DNA from: Phycisphaerales bacterium
Lineage (GTDB): Bacteria; Planctomycetota; Phycisphaerae; Phycisphaerales; UBA1924
Assembly: GCA_020853975.1 (NCBI GenBank)
Contig: JADYXW010000012.1
Span: 1 to 57,136 of the forward strand
DNA length: 57,136 nt
Direction of reading: 5' to 3'
The position numbers and the translations under genes were made by a program. Below the pieces are notes generated by a model that was not told where the DNA came from, did not search any database, and saw only the letters and a program-made list of their open reading frames with translations. Shown one piece after another: positions 1 to 8,161 of this stretch (position 1 is its first letter; every line of letters starts with the position of its first letter).

Positions 1-1030
1 GGAGCGTGTCGATGGTCTCCTGGACGATGGTGGTGCGGTCGTAGAACGGGACGAGCCTGACCTTGGAGACCCGGCCGTCCGCGAGCGTCTTGCTGGGAAG
101 TCCGGCCTCGAGCTGGGCGATCTTCTCCTTGGCGCGGGCGATCACCTCGCGGGGGTTCTCGCCGTAGCGCATGAGCACGACGCCGCCGACGGCCTCCACA
201 CCGCCCTTGTCCAGCGCGCCGCGCCGGAAGTCCGGGCCGAGTTGGATCGTGGCCACGCTCCGCAGGTAGAGCGGCGTGCCCCCCTCCTGGCGGATCACGA
301 TGCGCTCCAGGTCCTCCACCGACTTGATGAAACCCAGGCCGCGGATGAAGTACTCAACGCCGCTCTTCTCGATCACCTTGGCCCCGACGTCGATGTTGCT
401 CTTGGCGACGGCCTGGGCGATGTCCATCATCGTGACGCGGTGGGCCCGCATCTTGTCGGGGTTGATATCGATCTGGTACTGTTTCACAAAGCCGCCAACA
501 CTGGCGACTTCGCTCACGCCGGGGACGGTCTGCAACTGGTAGCGGATGTACCAATCCTGGATCGAGCGGAGCTCGGCCAGGTCAAAGCCCTCGCCCTCGA
601 CGGTGTACCAGTACACCTGCCCGAGCGCCGTGGCGTCCGGGCCGAGCACGGGCGTGACGCCCTGCGGCAGCCGCTGCTGCGCGACGTTCATCCGCTCCAG
701 CACGCGCGAGCGTGCCCAGTAGTAGTCGGCGCTGTCCTCGAAGATGACGAAGACCATCGAGAACCCGGATCCCGACATCGACCGGATGGCCTTGACGCCC
801 GGCGTGCCGGTGAGGCTGGTCGTCAGCGGGTACGTGACCTGGTCGTCCACGTCCTGGGGGCTGCGGCCCTCCCAGTCGGCGTACACGATGACCTGCTTCT
901 CGCCGATGTCGGGGATCGCATCCACCGGCAGCCTGATGATCGCCCAGTACCCCGCCGTGCAGACGCCCAGGATGATGAGCGTCATCAGGAACGTGTTCTT
1001 CATGCACCAGCGAATGATGGCGTTGACCAT
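1..1030 (-). CDS. cusA: CusA/CzcA-family heavy-metal efflux RND pump, N-terminal part (cut by window edge)
   Basis: Inner-membrane RND pump that would drive Cu(I)/Ag(I)-type cations out through the adaptor and outer-membrane channel encoded upstream. About 343 residues are visible, starting MVNAIIRWCMKNTFL, a first transmembrane helix and then the CusA-like sequence RLPVDAIPDIGEKQVIVYAD. The porter-domain segments DWEGRSPQDVDDQVTYPL and YWYTVEGEGFDLAEL also match this family. The start ATG at 1030 has AAGGAG seven bases upstream and lies 15 bases after the cusB stop, so it is the last visible gene of a minus-strand operon. The C-terminal two thirds, including the methionine relay that would separate copper/silver from zinc/cobalt pumps, lie outside the window, so metal specificity is inferred from the neighbours. 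Confidence 0.93.
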   Translation of the reverse strand, partial: MVNAIIRWCMKNTFLMTLIILGVCTAGYWAIIRLPVDAIPDIGEKQVIVYADWEGRSPQDVDDQVTYPLTTSLTGTPGVKAIRSMSGSGFSMVFVIFEDSADYYWARSRVLERMNVAQQRLPQGVTPVLGPDATALGQVYWYTVEGEGFDLAELRSIQDWYIRYQLQTVPGVSEVASVGGFVKQYQIDINPDKMRAHRVTMMDIAQAVAKSNIDVGAKVIEKSGVEYFIRGLGFIKSVEDLERIVIRQEGGTPLYLRSVATIQLGPDFRRGALDKGGVEAVGGVVLMRYGENPREVIARAKEKIAQLEAGLPSKTLADGRVSKVRLVPFYDRTTIVQETIDTL

Positions 1031-1045
1031 GCGTTGCTCCTTCGC

Positions 1046-2746
1046 TCAGTGCTTATGCCCGTCGGCGGGAGCGGCGGCGGGTGGTGGCGCGTCCATGGGC
1101 GCCACTGGCGGCGCATTCGACGGCGGGGCAGTCGATGCGTGGTCGTGGCCCATGGTCGCGTGCAGTCCACCGGGGTAGAACAAACTCGGGTGGCCGGTGA
1201 CCTGGAACTGGCTATCGATAAGGAAGTTGCCCCGGATGACAACGCGTTCTCCCGCGGACAAACCTGAAAGTACCGGGAAAAACGCGCCGGCCCGTGCGCC
1301 GAGCTTCAACTCCCGCGGCTCGAAGAGGCCGCGCGCCTTCTCGACGTACACGATCTGCCGTGTGCCGGAATCGAGCACGGCTGAGACCGGCACAGCCAGG
1401 ACGCCGCCCGCTGTGATGGTCGCGGGCGCGGGGGGCGCTGCGGGCACTTCTTTGAGCTTCATCTTGCAGACCGGGCAGCGCCCGGGCTGGTCATAGGTCT
1501 TCTCACCCTCGCACTTCATCGGGCAGAAGTACTTGGGAACCGCCGGCGCCGGGCTCGCCGGCGCGGGCTCGTGGTTGTGGCCGTCCGCGTTCTCGCCGTG
1601 GGCGTCGGGCGTGTCCGGCTCGCCGGGAATCCGCTCCAGCGGCATCTCGCAGATCGGGCAGACGCCGTCGGCCTCGGTGAGCACCTGCGGGTGCATCGGG
1701 CACGAGAACTTCCCCTCGACGCCGGTCGGGGCCGCTCGTCCATCGGGCGTGAGCGAGGCCTCGATGGATGCGGTCACGAACATCCCGGGCTTGAGCGCGT
1801 GGTCCTTGTTGTCGATGTGCACGGGGATGCGGACGGTCCGCGACTGCTCGTTGACGATGGGCTGGACGAACGTGACCCGCCCCTCGAACGTGCGGCCCGG
1901 GATCGCCTCCGCCGTCAAACGCACCTTCTGGCCGTACCGCACCCACGGCAGGTCGTACTCGTAGATTTCCAGGTACACCCACACCGAATCCAGATTTGCG
2001 ATCCGGTACAGAGCATCACCGGCCTTAAAGCCGGCCTTCTCGACGATCGCCTTCTCGATCACCGTTCCGCTGATCGGCGAATAGAGGGTGACGCGGTCGG
2101 TGGTCTGCTTCTTGTCGATGAGATTGGTGATTTGCTCGTCCGTGAGGCCGAGCAGGCGAAGCCGAGTCTTGGCGACATCGACCAGCGCGCCGCCCGCGGC
2201 GCCGCTCTGGAGGGCGATGAGCAGTTCCTGCTGCGCGACCATGAGTTCCGGGCTATAGACCTCGACGAGATGGTCACCCTTCCGGATCTCGACGCCGGTG
2301 AAGTTCACAAAGAGACGCTCCGCGTAGCCGTCCACACGCGGGGTGATGGCGGCCAGGGAGGATTCGTTGTACTCGATGCGCCCGACCGCGCGCAGCTCTC
2401 GCGCGAGCGGTTGAGACTCCACCGCCACCGTCTCCACGCTTGCCATCGCCAGCGCGTGCTCGGAGAGTTGGAGCGTGGGGGCCTCTCCGGCCGCGGCTGC
2501 GGTCGCCGAAGCGGCAGGGATGAGCGGCATCTCGCAGATCGGGCAGTCGCCGGGTTGGTCAAGGCGTACCTGCGGGTGCATCGAGCAGGTGTACACCTGC
2601 TTGACCGGCGCGGGGGCGGCACCGCCCGATGCCGGCGGTGCGCCGGTTGACGACCGGCCTGGCGTGCCTCGCCCCAGCCAGTAGCCGCCCGCGGCGGCAA
2701 TCAGTGCAAAGATGGCGATCGTTGCAATGGTCTTGAATCGCTTCAT
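1046..2746 (-). CDS. cusB: CusB-like periplasmic adaptor with three heavy-metal-binding domains
   Basis: Membrane-fusion protein linking the RND pump to the TolC-like channel. It has 566 residues: a membrane anchor at about 6-24, then a Cys-pair heavy-metal-binding domain (HMBD) at 52-77 (YTCSMHPQV...CPICEMPL), the lipoyl/hairpin region at about 125-230, and the beta-barrel at about 250-335. A second HMBD follows at about 347-372 (FSCPMHPQV...CPICEMPL) and a third at about 406-432 (YFCPMKCEG...CPVCKMKL). The membrane-proximal domain comes after these, and the tail is His-rich (GHDH, DGHKH). Adaptors of this family often carry one such domain; three, with two inserted inside the adaptor core, is unusual. 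Its ATG overlaps the stop of the upstream TolC-like gene by four bases. Confidence 0.93.
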   Translation of the reverse strand: MKRFKTIATIAIFALIAAAGGYWLGRGTPGRSSTGAPPASGGAAPAPVKQVYTCSMHPQVRLDQPGDCPICEMPLIPAASATAAAAGEAPTLQLSEHALAMASVETVAVESQPLARELRAVGRIEYNESSLAAITPRVDGYAERLFVNFTGVEIRKGDHLVEVYSPELMVAQQELLIALQSGAAGGALVDVAKTRLRLLGLTDEQITNLIDKKQTTDRVTLYSPISGTVIEKAIVEKAGFKAGDALYRIANLDSVWVYLEIYEYDLPWVRYGQKVRLTAEAIPGRTFEGRVTFVQPIVNEQSRTVRIPVHIDNKDHALKPGMFVTASIEASLTPDGRAAPTGVEGKFSCPMHPQVLTEADGVCPICEMPLERIPGEPDTPDAHGENADGHNHEPAPASPAPAVPKYFCPMKCEGEKTYDQPGRCPVCKMKLKEVPAAPPAPATITAGGVLAVPVSAVLDSGTRQIVYVEKARGLFEPRELKLGARAGAFFPVLSGLSAGERVVIRGNFLIDSQFQVTGHPSLFYPGGLHATMGHDHASTAPPSNAPPVAPMDAPPPAAAPADGHKH

Positions 2747-4140
2747 GGACGGGCCTCCTTTGGCGCCGTTGCTTCGGGTTGGGTGGGCAGGATCGGTGCG
2801 CCCTCGGGTGCAGCGCCGGCGATCAGGAGCGAGATCGAGGCGATGGCGAGTTCCTGCTGCGTCCTGGCCTCCACGTTGCTCAGTTCAAACTTCAGGAGCC
2901 GCTGCTCGGCATCGATCACATCCAGAAACACCGAACGCCCGGTCGCGTAGCCCGATCGAGCTGCATCCAGCGACTGCCGCGCGCGCGGGAGCAGCGTCAC
3001 GCCAAACAGCGTCGCGTTCCGACCACTCTCGCGGTACAGGTAGAGCAACGATGCCAGTTCCGCCGCGAGAGACACCTGCTCGGCCGTGAGGCGAGCCTCG
3101 GCCGATCGTTTGTCCGCCTGCGCCGCTGCAATCTCCGCGGCGATCTTGTCCCGCCAGATCGGCAGCGTCATGCTCGCCGAGGGCCTCCACAGCACGGGGT
3201 TGGCCTTTACGTCTGCCTCGATGCCGACCGAAAAATCGGGCACCCCGCTCGTGCGTGCCAGGTCGAGCATCGCCTCACCACGCCGCACGTCGGCCTCCAT
3301 CTCGCGGAGCGTTGGGTTCCGCTCTGCGGCGAGCGTCAGGATCGACTCCGCTGGAAGAGGCGGCGTGCCCTCCTCGAATTGCGCCGGGATGGGGATGGAT
3401 ACATCGGAGGGCGCGTGACCGAGCACGCCGCGAAACTCGGCCTCCAGCACGTTGCGCGAGTCTTCAAGATTGGCAATCTGGTTCAGGAGCTGCTCGCGGT
3501 CGATCTGCGCACGCAGCACGTCCTGGATGGTCCCGCGTCCGGCGCCGACCTGCTGCTGCGCCACCGACTCGACTTCGGCGAGCAGCACGAGGGCCTCACG
3601 CTGCACGCGGATGGTGTCGCTGAGGAAGTGGAGCCGGATGTACGCCGACTTGGCCGCGTACGCGGTCCTGAGCACCTCGCGCTCGAAGCCGAAGTACCCG
3701 ACCCGTGCCTCCGCCGCCGCGGCGTCTCCCGCAGCACGGAGTTTGCCCGGCCCGGGGAGATCGATCATGAGCCCGGGCATCACGGCATCGAGCATGTTCG
3801 TGATGTCGACCTCGAAGGTGAGCCGTGGATCAGGGCGCGACCGCGCGGGAGTGATGCGTTCCACCGACGCGACCCAGGCGTAGTACTCCGCCTCCACGCG
3901 CGGGTTGTTGAGCATCGCGTAGCGCAGGTAGTCCGCGAGCGGGGACTCTGACGTGAGCGTCGGCAGCGTGGGCTTGGCGTCGCCGGGCCTGTACACCGAG
4001 CGGACAGTCTCGACATCCGACCGGGCCTGCCTTTCGGTGGCTGTGGGCGTGCCGGTGCACCCCGCCAGGAAGGGCGCGGCGAGGGTGATCGCCGCGACTC
4101 TTCGTGCACGAGATAGGAGCCATGTCATAGGGTGCCTCAC
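2743..4140 (-). CDS. TolC-family outer-membrane efflux lipoprotein (CusC-like)
   Basis: Outer-membrane channel of the tripartite efflux system, 465 residues. The N-terminus is a lipoprotein signal with lipobox LAGC at about residues 25-28. Two helical OEP-type halves follow, with long coiled helices such as VGYFGFEREVLRTAYAAKSA and a second half containing ARQSLDAARSGYATGRSVFLD, which is the repeat signature of TolC-family proteins. Start and stop overlap the genes on both sides by four bases, so it is translationally coupled with the YHS/SnoaL-like gene upstream and cusB downstream. The CusC-like assignment rests on context; the family itself does not fix the metal. Confidence 0.88.
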   Translation of the reverse strand: MRHPMTWLLSRARRVAAITLAAPFLAGCTGTPTATERQARSDVETVRSVYRPGDAKPTLPTLTSESPLADYLRYAMLNNPRVEAEYYAWVASVERITPARSRPDPRLTFEVDITNMLDAVMPGLMIDLPGPGKLRAAGDAAAAEARVGYFGFEREVLRTAYAAKSAYIRLHFLSDTIRVQREALVLLAEVESVAQQQVGAGRGTIQDVLRAQIDREQLLNQIANLEDSRNVLEAEFRGVLGHAPSDVSIPIPAQFEEGTPPLPAESILTLAAERNPTLREMEADVRRGEAMLDLARTSGVPDFSVGIEADVKANPVLWRPSASMTLPIWRDKIAAEIAAAQADKRSAEARLTAEQVSLAAELASLLYLYRESGRNATLFGVTLLPRARQSLDAARSGYATGRSVFLDVIDAEQRLLKFELSNVEARTQQELAIASISLLIAGAAPEGAPILPTQPEATAPKEARP

Positions 4141-4835
4141 TTTCGGTCGGGCTTGATCTCTCGCGACGACCAGTGCATGTGTGCGATCTTCGGCGCGCCG
4201 CCTCCGTCGACCACCACGAACGTGATCGCGGCCGCAAAGGACTTCTTCTTGGCTCCTTCCCCGGCGGTGAATGTTCCGGTCTGGCTAACGACCGTCGCGG
4301 CACCGAGGGCGTTCTCCGTCCCCGTCGTCGTTCGCCACGCGTAGCCGACGAGATCCTTCAACTCGGGCTTGAGATGCTCGTCTCGATACCGCTCCCAGGT
4401 GCCCTCGTCGTTGCCGTTCTCCAGCACCGTCGCCTTGCCATCCCCAAGGAACATGCCGTCGAGTGCGGCGAGGTCGCCGGCGGCCATCGCCGCCTGGAAC
4501 TTCCGCGCCAGGTCAGCGGCCGGTGACGGCGGAGCAAGCTTGACGTACTTGGCCAGGAACTCGTCTTTCTCGGAATCGGTCTTGGCGTCCCACTTTGTGT
4601 CGCAGCCGGGGCAGCAGAAACCAACCACGTGACCGCGCCAAGTGCGGGTCGGGGTTTCCCCATCAACCTCCTCCCCCCTGATGGGGCACAGGTCGTTCAC
4701 CGGCTTTGCGGGCTGCGGGCTTGAGTTTGCAGCCGCAGAGCTCTGATGATCGTGATGGTCAGGCTGCGCGGTCGCGGTCAAGAGGGACCCGGTGAGAAGC
4801 ACGGTGGCGATGACGAGCGTCGAGCGAATGAACAT
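4137..4835 (-). CDS. Secreted protein with YHS-like Cys motif and SnoaL/DUF4440-like domain
   Basis: Protein of 232 residues with a Sec signal peptide (MFIRSTLVIATVLLTGSLL), then a His-rich stretch (DHHDHQ). A YHS-like metal-binding region follows (about 50-85: LCPIRGEEVDGE...FCCPGCDTKW), and a C-terminal NTF2/SnoaL-like fold from about 105 (ARKFQAAMAAGDLAALDGMF...) ends in a beta-rich segment (HMHWSS). Metal capture in the periplasm for the efflux pump is an inference from the Cys residues and the operon. The ATG at 4835 is preferred over the one at 4865 because it places the signal peptide at the N-terminus. The stop overlaps the start of the TolC-like gene by four bases. Confidence 0.8.
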   Translation of the reverse strand: MFIRSTLVIATVLLTGSLLTATAQPDHHDHQSSAAANSSPQPAKPVNDLCPIRGEEVDGETPTRTWRGHVVGFCCPGCDTKWDAKTDSEKDEFLAKYVKLAPPSPAADLARKFQAAMAAGDLAALDGMFLGDGKATVLENGNDEGTWERYRDEHLKPELKDLVGYAWRTTTGTENALGAATVVSQTGTFTAGEGAKKKSFAAAITFVVVDGGGAPKIAHMHWSSREIKPDRK

Positions 4836-4985
4836 GATGGACTTCCTTTGCAGGGAATGACACAAGGGATCGCGTTATGGCGAAACGGCCGCAGCTTGGA
4901 TAATGAAAAGCGCGTGCAGGAGTCGGCGAGATGCGCCCGAAGCGACGCTCAAACCCGCCCAGCTACACCCATCTGGGTGTTTCAA

Positions 4986-5447
4986 CTACACGATGAGCGC
5001 GCAATGCAGGCGCAGGAGCGCGGTCTGCGGTCGCGGGGGAACGTGCCCGAAGCGGAGACCCCGTGTCGCAAACGCGGCTCTCGCAAGCTGGGGCACGGTT
5101 TCCGGGAGGACCGCGACCAGAATCGGCGGCGAAACCTCTGCGCCAGGCTTCTCGACGCCGGACTGGCTGGTGTAGTGCTTGCCGCACGCACAGGAGCCCT
5201 CGGGCTCGCGGGTGGGTTCACCAGGTGCACGCGGTTGGGTGTCGGCTCCGTCGCTGTTCGGCGTCTTGGCAGTTGTGTCGCACCGGTGACACGCTGGAAG
5301 CGACTCGCCGGATGCATCGGAGATCCCCACGCCGTGGCAGCCCGCCTGGCCGCCCAGCCACGACTTGAAACTACAGCAGCAGAACGGGATGGCCACCACT
5401 AGAAGGAGGCTAACCAAGGCCCGGAATGGGCTGCCGCGGTCGAGCAT
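4986..5447 (-). CDS. Small Cys-rich membrane or secreted protein at head of efflux operon
   Basis: 153 residues, not assigned to a named family. A hydrophobic helix (about 9-24, ALVSLLLVVAIPF) runs into a CCCS motif, followed by further cysteines in CHRC and CACGKHY contexts and a Pro/Glu-rich middle. The start at 5447 was chosen because it puts the hydrophobic helix near the N-terminus; the frame is open much further upstream without recognisable protein. It lies 150 bases upstream of the YHS/SnoaL-like gene on the same strand and probably belongs to the same transcription unit. A role in binding or sensing thiophilic metal is an inference from the cysteines and position. Confidence 0.55.
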   Translation of the reverse strand: MLDRGSPFRALVSLLLVVAIPFCCCSFKSWLGGQAGCHGVGISDASGESLPACHRCDTTAKTPNSDGADTQPRAPGEPTREPEGSCACGKHYTSQSGVEKPGAEVSPPILVAVLPETVPQLARAAFATRGLRFGHVPPRPQTALLRLHCALIV

Positions 5448-5673
5448 GGGTAATGGAAGTGTATACGCCGGGCGGTCCACGTGCGTTCGGAGGCACGACC
5501 GCCGGCCAGTTCGACTCAGGCGTTGCATCACATCCGCCACTCCGCCCTGGCGCTGGCTCGTCTCGAACCCGCGGCGAGACCGATTCGCCGCGAGGGTGAA
5601 CCCGTGAAACCGGGTGCCGTAAATCCCTATAAGGATATCGATTATTCCCCACCCTCCCACCCCGGAGGATGCC

Positions 5674-6408
5674 ATGCCACGCACGCTTGTCTGGGATCTT
5701 CCGACGCGTCTGTTCCACTGGCTCTTTGCCGGAGGGTTCATCGCGGCGGCGGTGATCGCCTTGGGCCTGGGGGACGACAGTCCGGTCTTTCCCTACCACG
5801 GGATCATCGGGCTGGCGCTCGGGCTGATGCTCGTGCTCCGACTCGCGTGGGGCCTCGTCGGTACACGGCACGCGCGGTTTGGGTCCTTTGCGTTTGGTCC
5901 TCGCGCGGCCGCGGGGTATTTCGGCGGCGTGCTCACGGGGCGGCCGCGGCGGTACGCCGGGCACAACCCCGGCTCGGCGTACGCGATCTTCGCCATGCTG
6001 GCCCTCATGCTGGGCCTGGCGGTGACGGGCGTGATGTTGGGGCGGGGCAACGAGGGTGTGAAAGACGTGCATGAGGTGCTGGTCTACGCGATGATCGCGG
6101 TGGCGGGCGCGCACGTGCTGGGCGTCATCCTGCACACACTGCGGCACCGCGAGAACCTGACGGCGGGGATGGTGCATGGCCGCAAGGACGTGTCCGAGTC
6201 GGAGGGGATCCGCTCCTCGCGTCCGCTGGCGGCGGCGGTGTTCCTGCTCATCACCGGGGCGTGGACCGCGGCCTTGGTCAACGCCTACGACCCGGCGACG
6301 CGCTCGACGACGGCCCCGCTGCTCGGCGTGGGCCTGCAACTGGGCGAGGCGGACGAGGGTGGGAACCGTCCGAACGGCGACCGCCGCCACGACAGAGACG
6401 AAGATTGA
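5674..6408 (+). CDS. Cytochrome b561-family di-heme membrane protein
   Basis: 244-residue integral membrane protein of the Ni-hydrogenase/cytochrome b561 type (PF01292-like). It begins WDLPTRLFHWLFAGGFIAA, the typical first helix with a heme-ligand His. Further His residues lie at YHGIIGLALG and in the last core helix (GAHVLGVILHTLRHREN). Such proteins carry electrons between quinol and periplasmic cytochromes. A fifth hydrophobic segment and a charged tail follow the core. It is transcribed away from the efflux operon, with a 226-base divergent spacer that contains an AT-rich patch around 5621-5646, the likely promoter region. GGAGG ends about five bases before the ATG. The electron partner cannot be read from context. 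Confidence 0.85.
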   Translation: MPRTLVWDLPTRLFHWLFAGGFIAAAVIALGLGDDSPVFPYHGIIGLALGLMLVLRLAWGLVGTRHARFGSFAFGPRAAAGYFGGVLTGRPRRYAGHNPGSAYAIFAMLALMLGLAVTGVMLGRGNEGVKDVHEVLVYAMIAVAGAHVLGVILHTLRHRENLTAGMVHGRKDVSESEGIRSSRPLAAAVFLLITGAWTAALVNAYDPATRSTTAPLLGVGLQLGEADEGGNRPNGDRRHDRDED

Positions 6409-6512
6409 TTCTTCTCAGGGCACGGTCTCGGGCGCGGGCCGAAGCACCTCTCTCTATGTGCCGTCCGAACGTCCGGAGATGCGAAGTCTTTGAGGCTCTG
6501 AAAAGAGGGCCG

Positions 6513-6614
6513 TCAGCCACCCCCGTCCTCTATTGCTGGGCTGGCTGCGAGAGCAGCCGGCCCTTTGGTTTTCAGGAAACGCCGCCGAGAGACCTCGGTG
6601 GCGGTTTCTCGCAT
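6513..6614 (-). pseudogene. Tat-signal stub of a lost exported protein
   Basis: A 33-codon open frame beginning [16 protein letters not shown], with a twin-arginine motif (SRRRFLK) and an Ala-rich hydrophobic stretch, then GDGGG-like residues and a stop. No mature protein follows. It reads as the 5' end of a Tat-exported enzyme (multicopper oxidase-type proteins carry such leaders), left after deletion. Chance occurrence of a Tat motif is possible, but a second Tat stub and an ATPase remnant lie within 1.1 kb. Confidence 0.4.
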
Positions 6615-6741
6615 TGGCCCCCGTTCCGAAGGGATAGTCGGACGGGGGGCGCCGGAGCTGACGGGGCGTCGCGGTCGCACGGGCCGGCGCGTGGCAGGGT
6701 TGCCGCGTCGTGCCCGCGACGGCCATCCAGACACGGTCGGA

Positions 6742-6758
6742 CATACTGCGGGGGCATG
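6742..6758. promoter_or_regulatory. Putative CsoR/RcnR-family metal operator (copy 2)
   Basis: The site reads CATACTGCGGGGGCATG. It matches the arrangement TACT-G-tract-TATG seen at 7671-7688 in reverse orientation, with one change in the G-tract and one base less. CsoR/RcnR/FrmR-family repressors recognise TACT or ATAC flanks around a G/C tract. It overlaps the start of the Tat-leader remnant. Confidence 0.45.
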
Positions 6759-7037
6759 GCCTCTCGCTTCGACCGGCGGTCGTTTCTAGCAACCGCGGGC
6801 GCGTTCTCTGCGGTGAATCTGTGCAGCGCGGGCCTCGCGAAGGGCGCCGAGCCGACCGCACGATCGGAGCCGCAGCCGAACGAGAAGCGTGGACTCGCGA
6901 ACGCCTCGGACACCTCCCAACAAAGAGTCCGAGCCAGAATACCTCATGGCCGCCGCTTCGGACAGCAGTTCTCCGGCAAGTGTGCCCCCGTCCGGAGACT
7001 CGGCGCGGCCCCGCAGACCGCACGGCCCGCTGGGTAG
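6756..7037 (+). pseudogene. Truncated Tat-exported protein, possibly a copper-resistance oxidase remnant
   Basis: The frame from ATG 6756 gives [20 protein letters not shown], a good twin-arginine leader (DRRSFLA) with a hydrophobic core and an Ala-x-Ala-like end, then about 25 polar residues. After that the sequence turns into low-quality Arg-rich translation ending at 7037, so the mature domain is missing or frameshifted. The start codon lies inside a G-tract dyad (6742-6758) resembling a CsoR/RcnR-family operator. Identification as a copper oxidase is inferred only from the leader type and the neighbours. Confidence 0.45.
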
Positions 7038-7125
7038 CCTCACGCGGCCCTACGCGCGGGCGAGCCCGACCGTTTGGGCAGCCCGTCGCGCGTGGTGCCC
7101 AAGGGCGTCCCGCGGCGGTCGGCCG

Positions 7126-7650
7126 AGGCTTGAGCCCGATCCCCCGCAGACGCAGGCTGTTGAGCACCACACTCACGCTGCTCAGCGCCATCGCTGCGCT
7201 TGCAAGGATGGGTGAGAGCAACCAGCCGGTGAAGGGGAATAGCACGCCGGCCGCGGCGGGGATTCCGATCACGCTGTAGATGAACGCCCAGAGGAGATTC
7301 CGGCGGATCGTGCGCATCGTGGCGCGAGACAGCTCGATCGCTCGCGGCACCAGGCGCAGGTCCGCACGGATCAGGGTGATGTCCGCCGCTTCGATGGCCA
7401 AGTCCGTGCCCGATCCGACCGCGAGACCGACGTCCGCCTGCGCGAGCGCGGGCGCATCGTTGATGCCGTCGCCCACCATTCCCACGGCGTGGCCATCGGC
7501 CTGGAAGGCCCTGACCTTATCGGCTTTGTCCCTGGGCAGCACCTCGGCGATGGCCTGATCAATGCCCACCCGCGAGGCAACGGCCTCGGCGGTCCTGCGG
7601 TCGGCGCCGCCACGCGCGTGTACCTGGTCGGTTGTGCTTTGGTCGCGTTC
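7126..7650 (-). pseudogene. C-terminal remnant of a copper-type P1B ATPase
   Basis: Reading from 7650, the frame gives [19 protein letters not shown], then [16 protein letters not shown], the invariant hinge [29 protein letters not shown], and the last two transmembrane helices ending [14 protein letters not shown]. This is the end of the phosphorylation domain and the C-terminus of CopA-like heavy-metal ATPases. The metal-binding, actuator and CPC-membrane parts and the DKTGT phosphorylation site are absent; an in-frame TAA lies at 7651-7653. No stop follows at the usual end, and the frame runs on into non-protein sequence to 6454. It is therefore a 5'-truncated pseudogene. Confidence 0.85.
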
Positions 7651-7670
7651 TTATCGTGGGCCCGGGCGAT

Positions 7671-7688
7671 CATACCCCCCCCAGTATG
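7671..7688. promoter_or_regulatory. Putative CsoR/RcnR-family metal operator (copy 1)
   Basis: The site CATACCCCCCCCAGTATG has perfect 5-base dyad arms (CATAC/GTATG) around a C/G tract. On the other strand it reads TACTGGGGGGGGTATG, close to the TACT-G6-N-AGTA type known for RcnR and to the ATACCCC/GGGGTAT type of CsoR. It sits just upstream of the P-type ATPase remnant, where a copper-responsive operator would be expected. Confidence 0.55.
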
Positions 7689-7691
7689 TAC

Positions 7692-7720
7692 ACCCGGCCA
7701 TGCCGAGGGTTCGGCCGGGT
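7692..7720. other. Stem-loop next to the metal operator
   Basis: ACCCGGCC at 7692-7699 and GGCCGGGT at 7713-7720 form a perfect 8-base stem around a 13-base loop. No T-run follows on either strand, so it is not a clear terminator. The rest of 7721-8161 shows no recognisable gene. Confidence 0.35.
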
Positions 7721-8161
7721 AGGTGGATTCTGGAGGTGGCGGCTGCAACTCCCCCGGGAAGGCCCGTCCTGGGCACGGAGAAAGGGTTGATCGGGCCGAG
7801 GCAGCGGTCTCGATGAACGCCCTGAGGTCCGGCTCCAGGCAGCGATCAACAGACAGCGCCCGCCATCTACGGCGGTGGGCGGAGGCCCGGCGGCTCCATG
7901 TGGAGCGTTGTGCGCCGGCTCACGTCGCTTGAGCAGACCAGCGGTTCGGCGGTCGGACAGTTCGCCGGCTGCGGGCCAGGGCCGTCGACCGTTCGGCACT
8001 GTGGGGCGAGGCCGGCGCGAGATCCGCGCCTCGGGGCCGCTCAGCGCGTCGGCGATGCCGACACGCGCTTGCCGCCGCCGTGTGCCCGCGGCCCGTGGCT
8101 GGCCTTGCGTCTCGGCTCGCGCGAATCCGGGCGCGTGTTCACGCCAACAATACCGGAGCAC

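Noticed and set aside
6454..7125. Continuation of the P-type ATPase frame beyond its natural end
   Set aside because: After SLRLRG the translation is Arg/Gly/Pro-rich and unlike protein; the stop codon was lost, so this part is not coding.
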